Assembly (NCBI GenBank): GCA_025451845.1
Contig: JANWJS010000037.1
Span: 124,001 to 188,000, forward strand
Origin: Steroidobacteraceae bacterium
GTDB lineage: Bacteria > Pseudomonadota > Gammaproteobacteria > Steroidobacterales > Steroidobacteraceae
Reading direction: 5' to 3'
Length of the DNA: 64,000 bases
The position numbers were made by a program, and so were the translations under genes. Every line of letters begins with the position of its first letter. Position 1 is the first letter of the stretch. A model generated the notes under the pieces. The model worked only from the letters and a program-made list of their open reading frames with translations. It did no database searches and was not told where the DNA came from. Of the stretch, positions 55,391 to 64,000 are shown piece by piece.

Positions 55391-57522
55391 CGCGCGGATC
55401 CGGTCAGCGCCGGCTGTGGGCCCCCAGACAACGGCCAGCGGAGCCCATGAGATACGGACGTAACCGGCGCGAGACGCGGCGGCCTGACTGCCAGATACAC
55501 CGTGCTCCAGAGCTGCGCGGCGTTGGACTCATCAGCGTCCGCCGCGGACGAGCCAAACGGCCGCAGCTGGTAGCGGCCGGCCTCGTACGACCACGACCAA
55601 AGCTCCGCATTCTGCATGGAGCGGGTGGCCTCGATCCCGGACCACAAGACTCGCTGCGCCTTGACGAGATCGGCGCGCACGCCAGCGGGAAGGTCGTGCC
55701 TTTCGAGCTGGTGCGCCAGCCCCGCGGCGAAGAGCGCCTGCTGCCAGGACCAGACGACCGTGCCGTGGTAGGCGTTGCGGCTGAAGAGCTTCTGCAGCGC
55801 GGGCGCACAGAAAACCGGGTTTGCAACCACCATGCCGACGCCCGTCATCAGCCCTGCGGGAAACGGACGCATCAGCGCGGAGACGATGTCATCCAGGGCT
55901 TGCGGCTCGGGGTCCGCGAAGAGCAGTAGAAATCCCTCGTCCGAGTGCATGACCGGGATCGGCTCGCCCGCTGCCGACAGCGACAGGGCATGAAAGCGCA
56001 GGGCTCCGCGACCCAACGCGGCGAGCGCCGGCTGCGACGGCACGTCCTGCGAGTCGGCATAGATCTCGATCGCATTGGCGGCCACGGAGTGGCTCAGGGT
56101 CACCGCAAAGAGCGGCGGGGCCTGCTCGCGCCAGACCTGCGCCATCCGCGCCGCGCCGGCAAAGAGCGTGCGGTCGGGCGCGGTCAGATAAGGCGACAGG
56201 AGACCGCTGCCGGCCAACCGGGCGGCGGCGGAAAGAGCTGCCGGAACCAACACAGCGTTGACATCGTAGGGATAGCGCCCGCCGCCGAGACCAGTCCCGC
56301 TGTCCCGCCAATCGCCGACGATCTCCCCGGGCTTGAGGCCGATGAGGTGCGCGACGATGGGCGCTTTGGCAAAGGCCTCCGCGCCTTGCACGACGTAGCG
56401 CAGGTTCTGCACGAGTGCGGCGCCGCGCGTGCCGCGGCGCTCCGACGGCCCGCCGACAATCGCCGCAAGAAAAGCGGCCGAGCGCGCCCGGGCATCGGGC
56501 TGCAGGATCCAGTCTGCGGCGAGCGGCGCGAGCAGGTAGTCCTCGTCGATCATCTTGTAGTCATATACCGGCGCCGCCGAGCGCGACCCATCCGCCTTCA
56601 TGTGCTCGAGCACCGCCCCCTCGCCGATGTCCTCTTCATGCGCCACCTCGCCCTGAGGCGAGAGGCGCGCGAGCACGGAGTCGAGCCCGTCCTCGACCGC
56701 ACTCGGACTCAGGACCGGGAGCAGCAAAGTGGTGCTCATCAGGGTATCGCGGCCGAAGTAAGTATCGAACCGCCAGGAGCCGGCGAGGAGCTTCTCGCGA
56801 TACGCGAGAAAGGCGAGCGTCTCGCGTGCGCCGCGATCCGCTGCGGAGGAGTTGCGCAGCAGCTCGTGTCCGGCGAGCGGAACGAGCGGCGGCTCGCCCG
56901 TGAGGCCCGTGACCCGAAGGTCGATCGCTCCGCCCGCTCCCGCGAATATGCGCCTCCCGTGGATCCGGCCGTCCAGCACGTCGATCTGCAGCCGGTATCC
57001 TGCTGCGCCGTCGAGCCTATCGCGAGTCCACGTGAAGGTATGCCCCTTTAGGGACGGCGCCACGATGATGTCCTCGGGTAAGGTTCCGAGCGATTGATAG
57101 TCGCGCAGCACGCGGACGCTGGAGAGCACCGCTTGGTGGATGTCGAGCTCCCGAGCCGCGAGCGTCACCTCGGCCGAAATTCCGTACAACGTTCTACCCT
57201 TCCTGTCCCGCTCCTGGTCGCGCTGCGGCGTGCCGTGAATCTTCCAGGCCGCATTGCCGAACTGATGTCCGAACCAGAGACCGACGCCGCTGTTGCCGGC
57301 AGGGAAAGCGATGAGGATGCGCGGCACCGGTCCGGAGCGCAGCACCAGATGGGCAGAGACAGGTCCCTGCCGCAGGAAATAATTGAGGATCCGGCCTTCG
57401 CGCACCTGGAAGGCGAGCTGTGGCTTTGCCGCTGACGGCGAGGCGGCCGCTGGAAGCACCGGAAGGAGCAAGCAAGCGGCCGACGCGGCCCGCAGGATCA
57501 GAGAGGCTCGTGACTGATTCAT
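55387..57522 (-). CDS. secreted putative glycosidase, possibly six-hairpin fold
   Basis: Start MNQSRASLILRAASAACLLLPVLPAAASP; WRFDTYFGRDTLMSTTLLLPVLSPSAVEDGLDSVLARLSPQGEVAHEEDIGEGAV; coupled to GH65-like gene. Confidence 0.5.
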   Translation of the reverse strand: MNQSRASLILRAASAACLLLPVLPAAASPSAAKPQLAFQVREGRILNYFLRQGPVSAHLVLRSGPVPRILIAFPAGNSGVGLWFGHQFGNAAWKIHGTPQRDQERDRKGRTLYGISAEVTLAARELDIHQAVLSSVRVLRDYQSLGTLPEDIIVAPSLKGHTFTWTRDRLDGAAGYRLQIDVLDGRIHGRRIFAGAGGAIDLRVTGLTGEPPLVPLAGHELLRNSSAADRGARETLAFLAYREKLLAGSWRFDTYFGRDTLMSTTLLLPVLSPSAVEDGLDSVLARLSPQGEVAHEEDIGEGAVLEHMKADGSRSAAPVYDYKMIDEDYLLAPLAADWILQPDARARSAAFLAAIVGGPSERRGTRGAALVQNLRYVVQGAEAFAKAPIVAHLIGLKPGEIVGDWRDSGTGLGGGRYPYDVNAVLVPAALSAAARLAGSGLLSPYLTAPDRTLFAGAARMAQVWREQAPPLFAVTLSHSVAANAIEIYADSQDVPSQPALAALGRGALRFHALSLSAAGEPIPVMHSDEGFLLLFADPEPQALDDIVSALMRPFPAGLMTGVGMVVANPVFCAPALQKLFSRNAYHGTVVWSWQQALFAAGLAHQLERHDLPAGVRADLVKAQRVLWSGIEATRSMQNAELWSWSYEAGRYQLRPFGSSAADADESNAAQLWSTVYLAVRPPRLAPVTSVSHGLRWPLSGGPQPALTGSAR

Positions 57523-57649
57523 GGGCGGACGCAGCCTCTGCCGGCTTGTGGCGAATCGGCGACTTATAGCTTGTTCACTCGCCGTCGTCACGCACGTCGG
57601 CAATCCCGATGGCATGGCCACGCCAATCCCGTGCCGCGTGAAAATTTCG

Positions 57650-57662
57650 TTGCGATTCGCAA
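57650..57662. promoter_or_regulatory. palindrome TTGCGA-t-TCGCAA in divergent intergenic region
   Basis: Perfect 6-bp arms with 1-bp centre. Confidence 0.35.
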
Positions 57663-57872
57663 TGGCGGAGTTCCGCGGCTCAAACGTCTTCCTCAGGGAT
57701 GACTGCTCGATCCATACCGGTCGTTTCCGAGAAGCGCGCCGCCGCAGACTCAGCTCAGGCTGCGCGCCTCGAAGACGTTGCGATCGCGCAACAACCGCTT
57801 CCGGACGAGGGTCGTCACTGCACTGAGTCTCGCCGCCTGCAGCAGGCGGCACTTCGAATTGGGGGAATTTGC

Positions 57873-60464
57873 ATGAGAGTCAAAGCCAAGAAATCGCCCC
57901 GCGGGGGCGCCCATCCCTCCCGGGCCCTCGGGTCCGTCCATCCCAACACCGTGGCGGCCGTCGTCGCCGGGATTCTCGGTGCGGGCGGCCTTGCCGTGAC
58001 CGGAAGCGCTCGTGCGCAGACTGCGCCGCCACCGGCGGCTGCTCCCACGACCGCGCAGATGGGAATGACGACTACCCAGAGCCTCCAGGAAGTCGTCGTC
58101 ACAGCCACGGCGACCGCAGTGAAAAAGCTGGACGCGAGCTACAACATCGTAACGGCGTCCATGCAGCAGATTGCCATGGCGAACCCCGGAAGTGCAGCCG
58201 AAATCTACAAACTCTCGCCTGGCGTGTGGCCGGAAGCATCCGGCGGACCGACCGGCGTCAACATCGACGTGGCCGGCTTTCCCTTGGGCGGCGGCGATTC
58301 CCCGTATTTCACCACCATGCTCGAGGGCCTGCCCCTCTACGGCTCCCCTTTTCTGTCCTTCATGGATAACAGCTCGCTGATACGGATGGATGACACGGTC
58401 GATCGCGTCGAGATCGTCCAGGGCGGCCCCGCCGCAATCTTCGGCCCGGGCCAGCCGGGTGCGACGGCAAACTTCATCCTGCGAACCGGCAAGGACAAAC
58501 AGGTTGGATCGATCGGCGTCACCTACGGCTCCGAAGGAGAGGAGCGCATCGATGCGTTCGAGAGCGGCAAGGTGGCTGACGGCTGGTACGGCAGCATCGG
58601 CGGCTATTACATGCAATCCGATGGTGTGCGCGACCCGCAGTATCTGGGCTTCGTCGAAGGGCAGCTGACGGCCACCCTGAAGCATGATCTCGACCACGGG
58701 TCGATCCTGTTCTGGGCCAGAACCCTGCATGCCCATGATATGTGGGTCGCCGACTTTCCTTATACCGTGAACGGCGGCTCGGTCGACACCTATCCCGGCT
58801 TCGATCAGCTCAATTCCACCTACAACAGCAAGCAGCTCCAGAATTTCCAGGTGCCGGATCCCGCGTGTAACTGCTTCCAGAACGACGACATCAGCGCGGG
58901 CCGTGGCGCGCAGCTGAATTATTTCGGTTCGCAGCTCAAGGAGGCGTTCGGCGACGGCTGGTCGATCAGCAACGACTTGATATTCGACGGCGGGCTCGTC
59001 CCGACGTACGCGCTGGTCAACAATGGCAATCCCCAGACGCTGACGTCGTTCATCGCCGCGTTGACCTTGCCCAGCCCCCTGACCGCGGGCATGGTGCAGG
59101 CCGCCTATCCCAACGGTCAGGCAGTGAATCCCAACCAGAGCGTGGTCACCGAGCAGGTGTGGGACGTGCAGAAGAAGATCGTGAGCGTCATCGATGAATT
59201 TCGCCTGAACAAGGATCTTGGCTTCGGTAACACCCTGACCGGCGGGGTGTATTTGGCCCACTACACCATGAACGACAACTGGTCGTTGAGCTCCAACGTG
59301 CTGATTACCAATCAGCCGAACGCGGCGCCGATCATCCTGTCCGCCGCCACGGGCGGCAATGTCTACCAGGTCACCAGCCCTCAGGGCATCGAGAATGCCA
59401 ACGGGGGCTACTACATCCTGCAGAACGGCCGCGCCACGAACATCGCCCCCTATATCTCCGACTCTTGGAAGATCAATCGTTGGCTGTTCGATGCCGGGCT
59501 GCGCGTCGAGCACATCAACCTGGATCAGGAGACAACCAATACCTCGAACGTTCAGCTGGGCACCAAGTACGACCTGTGGGACAACGCGGTCACCTTGCCC
59601 AACGGTACGTGGTCGCACGGCGATGAAAACAACACCATTCCGACGTTCTCCGTGGGCGCAAATTACGAATTCAACGATCATATGAGCGCCTATGTGCGCA
59701 TCAATAATGGTGTGCTTTTCGAGAACTTCGACGATGTCCGTTGCAACAACGGCGGGTGCCCGAACAGAACGCCTCTGCAGACGGTGCGCAACTACGAGTT
59801 CGGCTTCAAGATTCAGAACCGCTGGACGTACATCGACGCGTCGATTTACGACAAGACCTTCAAGGGAATTGCGTATACACCCACGAACATCCAGGACGTG
59901 CCGATCGGCCCGGCTTCCGTCTACGATTCTTCCTCGGTGGGCGGCCGCCTCGATGGCAGCGTGACTCCCTTCGCTGCCAGCGATAACCAACCCCTGAGCA
60001 CCTTCAAGATCGACGTCAATGGCATCTACGAAAGAGCCCATTACACGGACTTCGTGGGCTGCTACCTATACCAGAACATCCAAGGTCAGACGGTCTGCGG
60101 CTCGGCGAACGGCAACCAGCTCGCGCGTCTGCCGAAGTTTCAGTTCCGGGTGACACCGAGCGACACGCAGTCCTTCGCCTGGGGCTCACTGACCGAGCAA
60201 TTGACGTACGAGAGCATCGGTCGGCGCTTCCAGGACAGCACGAACCTGACGCCGTTGCCCGCTTATTACGACCTGGCTTTCGGCGTCGATGCGTTTATCG
60301 GAGAGAGCTTCGAGCTGCGGGTGCTCGGCTCGAACATCACCAACCAGCTCGGGTTGACCGAGGGTAATGCCCGGTTCGGCGGCAACACTGTGCAGAATAA
60401 CGTCGGTTTCGGACGTTCGATCCTTGGTCGTGAAGTCAACGTAACAGCCAAGTACTACTGGTAA
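57873..60464 (+). CDS. TonB-dependent receptor
   Basis: Start MRVKAKKSPRGG; signal region; SLQEVVVTATA TonB box, plug DRVEIVQGGPAAIFGPGQPGATANFILRTG, C-terminal NVTAKYYW. Confidence 0.92.
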   Translation: MRVKAKKSPRGGAHPSRALGSVHPNTVAAVVAGILGAGGLAVTGSARAQTAPPPAAAPTTAQMGMTTTQSLQEVVVTATATAVKKLDASYNIVTASMQQIAMANPGSAAEIYKLSPGVWPEASGGPTGVNIDVAGFPLGGGDSPYFTTMLEGLPLYGSPFLSFMDNSSLIRMDDTVDRVEIVQGGPAAIFGPGQPGATANFILRTGKDKQVGSIGVTYGSEGEERIDAFESGKVADGWYGSIGGYYMQSDGVRDPQYLGFVEGQLTATLKHDLDHGSILFWARTLHAHDMWVADFPYTVNGGSVDTYPGFDQLNSTYNSKQLQNFQVPDPACNCFQNDDISAGRGAQLNYFGSQLKEAFGDGWSISNDLIFDGGLVPTYALVNNGNPQTLTSFIAALTLPSPLTAGMVQAAYPNGQAVNPNQSVVTEQVWDVQKKIVSVIDEFRLNKDLGFGNTLTGGVYLAHYTMNDNWSLSSNVLITNQPNAAPIILSAATGGNVYQVTSPQGIENANGGYYILQNGRATNIAPYISDSWKINRWLFDAGLRVEHINLDQETTNTSNVQLGTKYDLWDNAVTLPNGTWSHGDENNTIPTFSVGANYEFNDHMSAYVRINNGVLFENFDDVRCNNGGCPNRTPLQTVRNYEFGFKIQNRWTYIDASIYDKTFKGIAYTPTNIQDVPIGPASVYDSSSVGGRLDGSVTPFAASDNQPLSTFKIDVNGIYERAHYTDFVGCYLYQNIQGQTVCGSANGNQLARLPKFQFRVTPSDTQSFAWGSLTEQLTYESIGRRFQDSTNLTPLPAYYDLAFGVDAFIGESFELRVLGSNITNQLGLTEGNARFGGNTVQNNVGFGRSILGREVNVTAKYYW

Positions 60465-60482
60465 CGTTGCGGAGACTCCCTC

Positions 60483-60502
60483 CCCTCACGGCGGCGTGAG
60501 GG
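60483..60502. terminator. hairpin CCCTCACG-gcgg-CGTGAGGG
   Basis: 8-bp perfect stem just after the TBDR stop; no T-run. Confidence 0.45.
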
Positions 60503-60505
60503 AAC

Positions 60506-60540
60506 AGCGGCGGCGCTCTTCCCCCGAGAGCGCCGCCGCT
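60506..60540. terminator. 14-bp perfect hairpin AGCGGCGGCGCTCT-tcccccg-AGAGCGCCGCCGCT
   Basis: Second hairpin in tandem; no T-run. Confidence 0.5.
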
Positions 60541-60572
60541 CGCTTCAGGAAGCGCCGTCCACGACCCGCTGC

Positions 60573-62468
60573 GTGCCGGCTCCTTCCGTGCGAGAATCAG
60601 CAGCTCGCTTCTGCGATGCTGCTTCGATTTACGGGGGTTCACCTCGAGTGTCTGTTCCCGCTTCAGTTCTCGAAGCGATGCGCGCCATCAGCGCCCTGCT
60701 CCAGGCGGGAGAATTTCGCGCTGCACATGAGCGTCTCGAGGGCATTGCCGCGGCCAATCCGACCTTCGTGGAGGGCCTGCGGCTACTGGCGGGCACGAAG
60801 CTCGCCCTGGGGGATGCGCGGGCTGCGGAGACACTGCTGCGGCGCGCTCTCGAGCTCGATCCCGGCTGGACGGCGACGCACACGACCCTCGGAGAGCTGC
60901 TGCTGGCGAGCGGCCGCGGCGGCGAAGCCGAGATCGTGCTGCAGCACGCCATCGAGGGTGCCCGAGCCGATCCACGCGCGGCCCTCGTGCTGGCCCGTTA
61001 CTACAACGATACCGGACGGGCGGAACGGGCCCTGGCAGTCGCCGCGCCGTTTTGCGCGCCGGGCCGGTGGGAGCCCGAGCTCGCCACGCAACATGTCACG
61101 GCGCTCATCGCGCTCGGCCGGCAGGCAGAAGCCCTGTCCTTCTATGGCAAAGTCGCCGGCGCGGAGCCGGCCAACCCTGGGGCCGCCCAGCCCCTCGCGC
61201 TCGCGCTCAACGCGCTCGGCCGCCATGAGGAAGCCGGGCAGATCGCTCACCGCGCTCTGGCGCGCGGCTTCAGGACTCCAACACTCTGCCTGACGTACGC
61301 CAGGAGCCTCATGGCGACAGGGGCCAACGAGCGAGCGGAGATCGCCTTGCGCGACTGCCTCCGCCTCGAGCCGCGGCTCATCGAAGCGCATAGCAGCCTC
61401 GCCCAGCTCATCTGGATGCGTACCGGCGATCTCGCCGAGGCGACCGCGGCGCTCGAGCAAGCGTTGCGCACGTTTGCCGGTGATGATGCGCTCCGGGCCA
61501 CCAAGGCGGCCATCCTGCAGGGGGCGGGAGACGCGCGGGCCGCCTTCGATTGTCTCGTGCCGCGAGTCGAGCGCCCCGACGCGCCACCCCTGCTGCTGGT
61601 ACGCGCGGGACTCTCGGCGCTCGATTTCGATCCGGCCCAGGCGCTCTCGCTCGCGCAGCGGGCGCTGCGGGCCATGCCGAACAACGGCGTGGCGCGCAGC
61701 CTGCTCGCGGCCGCGCAACTCGGAGTCGGTGATGCCCGGGCGGCGCTGCAGGAATGCGAAGCGTTACAGCCGTCGGCGCCGGACGATCAGTATCTGATTG
61801 CATTGCGGGCGACGGCATTGCGCCTGCTGGGCGATGAACGCTATGCGCAGCTCTGTGACTACCATCATCTCGTTTTGCCGCTCGCCATCGAGCCGCCGCT
61901 GCCCTGGCAGGATCTCGCAAGCTTCCTCGCCGACGTGGTGGCGAGTCTCAACCGCCTGCACGATCCCAACGGCCACGCGCTTCTCTTCCAATCGCTGCGC
62001 CAGGGCACCGAAACGACTCAGGACCTGACGCGCAGCCCCGATACCGCGATGCGCGGCCTATTCCAGGCCTTCGCCGCGCCCATCGCGCGCTACCTCGAGC
62101 ACATCGGGCGGGGCACCGACCCCCTGCGGCGCCGCAATGGTGGCCGCTGGCGCTTCCATGGCAGCTGGTCGGTTCGTCTGCGTAACCGCGGCTTTCACAT
62201 GAGTCACGTCCATCCGCGGGGCTGGATCTCCTCCGCTTTCTATGTGGAGCTGCCGGACATCATGGCGGAGGGCCGCACGGATCAAGGCATACTCACCTTC
62301 GGTAAACCCGGCATCCTGACGACGCCGGCGCTGGAAGCCGAATACTCGGTGCGCCCGGCTGCGGGAATGTTGGTTCTCTTCCCGTCATACTTCTGGCACG
62401 GCACCGTCCCATTCGAGAGCCCGCAGTCCCGCCTCACCGTCGCTTTCGATGCGGTGCCTGCGAAGTGA
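60573..62468 (+). CDS. TPR-repeat protein with C-terminal 2OG-Fe(II) oxygenase domain
   Basis: TPR-like EARALELDPGWTATHTTLGELLLASGR...; C-term HMSHVHPRGWISSAFYVELP...GMLVLFPSYFWHGTVPFESPQSRLTVAFD; start uncertain. Confidence 0.8.
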   Translation: MPAPSVRESAARFCDAASIYGGSPRVSVPASVLEAMRAISALLQAGEFRAAHERLEGIAAANPTFVEGLRLLAGTKLALGDARAAETLLRRALELDPGWTATHTTLGELLLASGRGGEAEIVLQHAIEGARADPRAALVLARYYNDTGRAERALAVAAPFCAPGRWEPELATQHVTALIALGRQAEALSFYGKVAGAEPANPGAAQPLALALNALGRHEEAGQIAHRALARGFRTPTLCLTYARSLMATGANERAEIALRDCLRLEPRLIEAHSSLAQLIWMRTGDLAEATAALEQALRTFAGDDALRATKAAILQGAGDARAAFDCLVPRVERPDAPPLLLVRAGLSALDFDPAQALSLAQRALRAMPNNGVARSLLAAAQLGVGDARAALQECEALQPSAPDDQYLIALRATALRLLGDERYAQLCDYHHLVLPLAIEPPLPWQDLASFLADVVASLNRLHDPNGHALLFQSLRQGTETTQDLTRSPDTAMRGLFQAFAAPIARYLEHIGRGTDPLRRRNGGRWRFHGSWSVRLRNRGFHMSHVHPRGWISSAFYVELPDIMAEGRTDQGILTFGKPGILTTPALEAEYSVRPAAGMLVLFPSYFWHGTVPFESPQSRLTVAFDAVPAK

Positions 62469-62560
62469 CACGCGAAATGCGGTTCTCACCGAAGTCGTGG
62501 CGTTCTCACGACGAAGCGGCCTGCCTCGCGCGCACGACAGCGGTCGTGTAGGCTTCGGGC

Positions 62561-63535
62561 ATGGCAACCACAGCCGCTCTCGCCGGATGGCAGTGGACCG
62601 AGCTCCGGCGCATCACGGCGCTCGGTGAGCCTCTGCTGGAGCTGCAACCCGTGGATAACGGCAGCGTCCACCTCGCGTTCGGCGGCGACGTCGCCAACTC
62701 CATGATCTGCCTCTGCAGAATACTGGGCGCAGGGGCAAAGCGGATTTCGCTGGTCACCGCGCTCGGTGACAGCAGCTACTCCGCGTGGCTGCGGGAGGGG
62801 TTGTGCCGCGAGGGAATCAACGTCATCGAGCCATCACTCGCAGGCGAGCCCGGCATCTACGGACTCCCCCTCGGGCCCGAGGGCGGTCCCGGCTTCTCGT
62901 ACTGGCGGGCGAGCTCAGCCGCGCGCGCCTTCCTGCAGTCCGCCGATCTCGGGCGGTTAGAAGAGCTGCTCGGCGACTCGCAGCTTCTTCTCGTCACCGG
63001 AATCACACTCGCCCTCTGCTCCAGCGCGAGCTTCGAACACCTCTGCCGCTGGGTGGATCGGCACCGCGACGGCTGCCGGGTCGTATTCGATTGCAACTTC
63101 CGCAGGAAGCTGTGGGACAGCGAGACGCAGGCGCGCGAGCGGATCGGCAAGTTCGAGCGGTTGGCTGCAGTCATCGCGACGGGCGGCGAGGATGAGAGGA
63201 CGCTCTGGGGCGCCGAAAGCACGGCGCAGATCATCGAGCGCGTGAGCCGTCTCTCGGCCGAATATCTGATCCGCGGCGGACCTGCCGGGTGCTGGGTCGG
63301 ATTGGGAGGCGAATGTCAGCATGTCCCGACCGAGCCCCTGACGGTCATCGGCGATACCGCGGGCGCGGGAGACGCGCACCTCGCCGGCTACATGGCCGCC
63401 AGAGTTTCGGGGCGCGGCAGAGCGGAGGCCGCCGCCTATGCGAACAAAGCCGCCGCAGTCATCGTCGGCCAGCGCGGCTCGGTGCCGAAAGAAGACGCCA
63501 GGTTCCCCCCGCTGACTGCTGCGGCGCCTGGATAG
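62561..63535 (+). CDS. PfkB-family sugar kinase (2-keto-3-deoxygluconate kinase-like)
   Basis: GGDVANSMICLCRILGAGAKRISLVTALGDSSYSAWLREGL; DTAGAGDAHLAGYMAARVSG. Confidence 0.85.
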   Translation: MATTAALAGWQWTELRRITALGEPLLELQPVDNGSVHLAFGGDVANSMICLCRILGAGAKRISLVTALGDSSYSAWLREGLCREGINVIEPSLAGEPGIYGLPLGPEGGPGFSYWRASSAARAFLQSADLGRLEELLGDSQLLLVTGITLALCSSASFEHLCRWVDRHRDGCRVVFDCNFRRKLWDSETQARERIGKFERLAAVIATGGEDERTLWGAESTAQIIERVSRLSAEYLIRGGPAGCWVGLGGECQHVPTEPLTVIGDTAGAGDAHLAGYMAARVSGRGRAEAAAYANKAAAVIVGQRGSVPKEDARFPPLTAAAPG

Positions 63536-63644
63536 GGTCGCCCGGTACATCCAAAGTCGTGCGCCGTTTGTCGTTTGCGCCGCTCTTGGGACGTCTCCAG
63601 GGTGAGGCGCCGCACCGGGTGGCGCCATCTGAACGGAGCCAGCA

Positions 63645-63989
63645 ATGAAATACGCGCTTTTGATCTACGAAGACGAGAATCAGTACGGTCCCGACAAGGC
63701 GGGCCCCCGCGTGCAGGAAGTCGCGTCCAGGCACATGACCTTCTCCCAGGGGCTCGGCACCAAGCGCGTGGGCGGCGCGGGACTCAAGGGCACGGCGACG
63801 GCAACCACGGTGCATACCAAGGGCGGCAAGAAGACCGTGCACGACGGTCCTTTCGCCGAGGCACGGGAGCAGCTCGGGGGACTCTATCTCGTCGAGGTGG
63901 CGAGCCTGGATGAGGCCATCGAGATCGCCAAGGGTATTCCCCTCGCGCAGGACGGCGCGATTGAGGTCCGCCCCCTCCTCGGTCCGTGA
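63645..63989 (+). CDS. YCII-related (DGPF) domain protein
   Basis: MKYALLIYEDENQYG...VHDGPFAEAREQLGGLYLVEVASLDEAIEIAKGIP...GAIEVRPL. Confidence 0.85.
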   Translation: MKYALLIYEDENQYGPDKAGPRVQEVASRHMTFSQGLGTKRVGGAGLKGTATATTVHTKGGKKTVHDGPFAEAREQLGGLYLVEVASLDEAIEIAKGIPLAQDGAIEVRPLLGP

Positions 63990-64000
63990 CGAGCGGACTC

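Noticed and set aside
53675-55450. 591-aa + strand ORF
   Set aside because: Antisense shadow of the GH65-like gene.
57750-60041. 763-aa minus-strand ORF opposite the TonB-dependent receptor
   Set aside because: Antisense shadow of a clearly coding gene; composition (V/R/H/G-rich) is artefactual.
1-64000. CRISPR arrays, tRNA/rRNA genes, intact insertion sequences, prophage modules
   Set aside because: No spaced direct repeats, no transposase/integrase motifs in ORFs, no recognisable structural RNA signatures by eye; small ncRNAs cannot be excluded without a covariance-model search.

Overview
GC-rich (apparently proteobacterial, probably gammaproteobacterial) chromosomal window with dense coding on both strands. 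I found no rRNA, tRNA, CRISPR array, intact transposon or prophage. Main blocks: (1) 0.4-10.8 kb: an N,N-dimethylformamidase-like gene divergent from a tight 7-gene operon (NCS1 permease, two class III aminotransferases, RocA-type aldehyde dehydrogenase, two-subunit CoA-transferase, APC permease). (2) 11-19.3 kb: a lysine/2-aminoadipate catabolic set (ALDH7/AmaB-like, saccharopine-dehydrogenase-family/lysine-6-dehydrogenase-like, Lrp regulator, DUF1338/HglS-like 2-oxoadipate decarboxylase, LysR) plus an amidase and an APC permease. (3) 19.8-32.3 kb: mixed genes (truncated Uma2, RHH+VOC pair, DUF5916 outer-membrane-like protein, CocE hydrolase, YXWGXW protein, MarC, MltA, M28 peptidase, Lrp, DUF6356). 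(4) 32.3-37.8 kb: a three-subunit cytoplasmic molybdoenzyme of the DMSO-reductase family (SoeABC-like) divergent from a LysR gene. (5) 38-44.8 kb: YjbQ, SDR, MCP, GH51 arabinofuranosidase with a xyl-box-like palindrome, a TfoX-like/GNAT joined ORF and a secreted propeller-like protein. (6) 44.8-48.1 kb: an ECF sigma/NrsF/cytochrome b/YedY-like locus. The identical spaced motif TGTAAC-N16-CGAA occurs there twice, upstream of the cytochrome b gene and, on the opposite strand, upstream of a DoxX remnant plus the propeller gene. (7) 48.2-52.5 kb: LysE, dienelactone hydrolase, a formylglycine-generating-enzyme remnant and a hybrid histidine kinase. (8) 52.5-63.5 kb: a glycan-uptake-like locus with TonB-dependent receptor, GH65-like and second putative glycosidase, two related 2OG-Fe(II) oxygenases (one standalone, one TPR-fused) and a PfkB sugar kinase. 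All calls were made by eye from sequence motifs; no database search was run.
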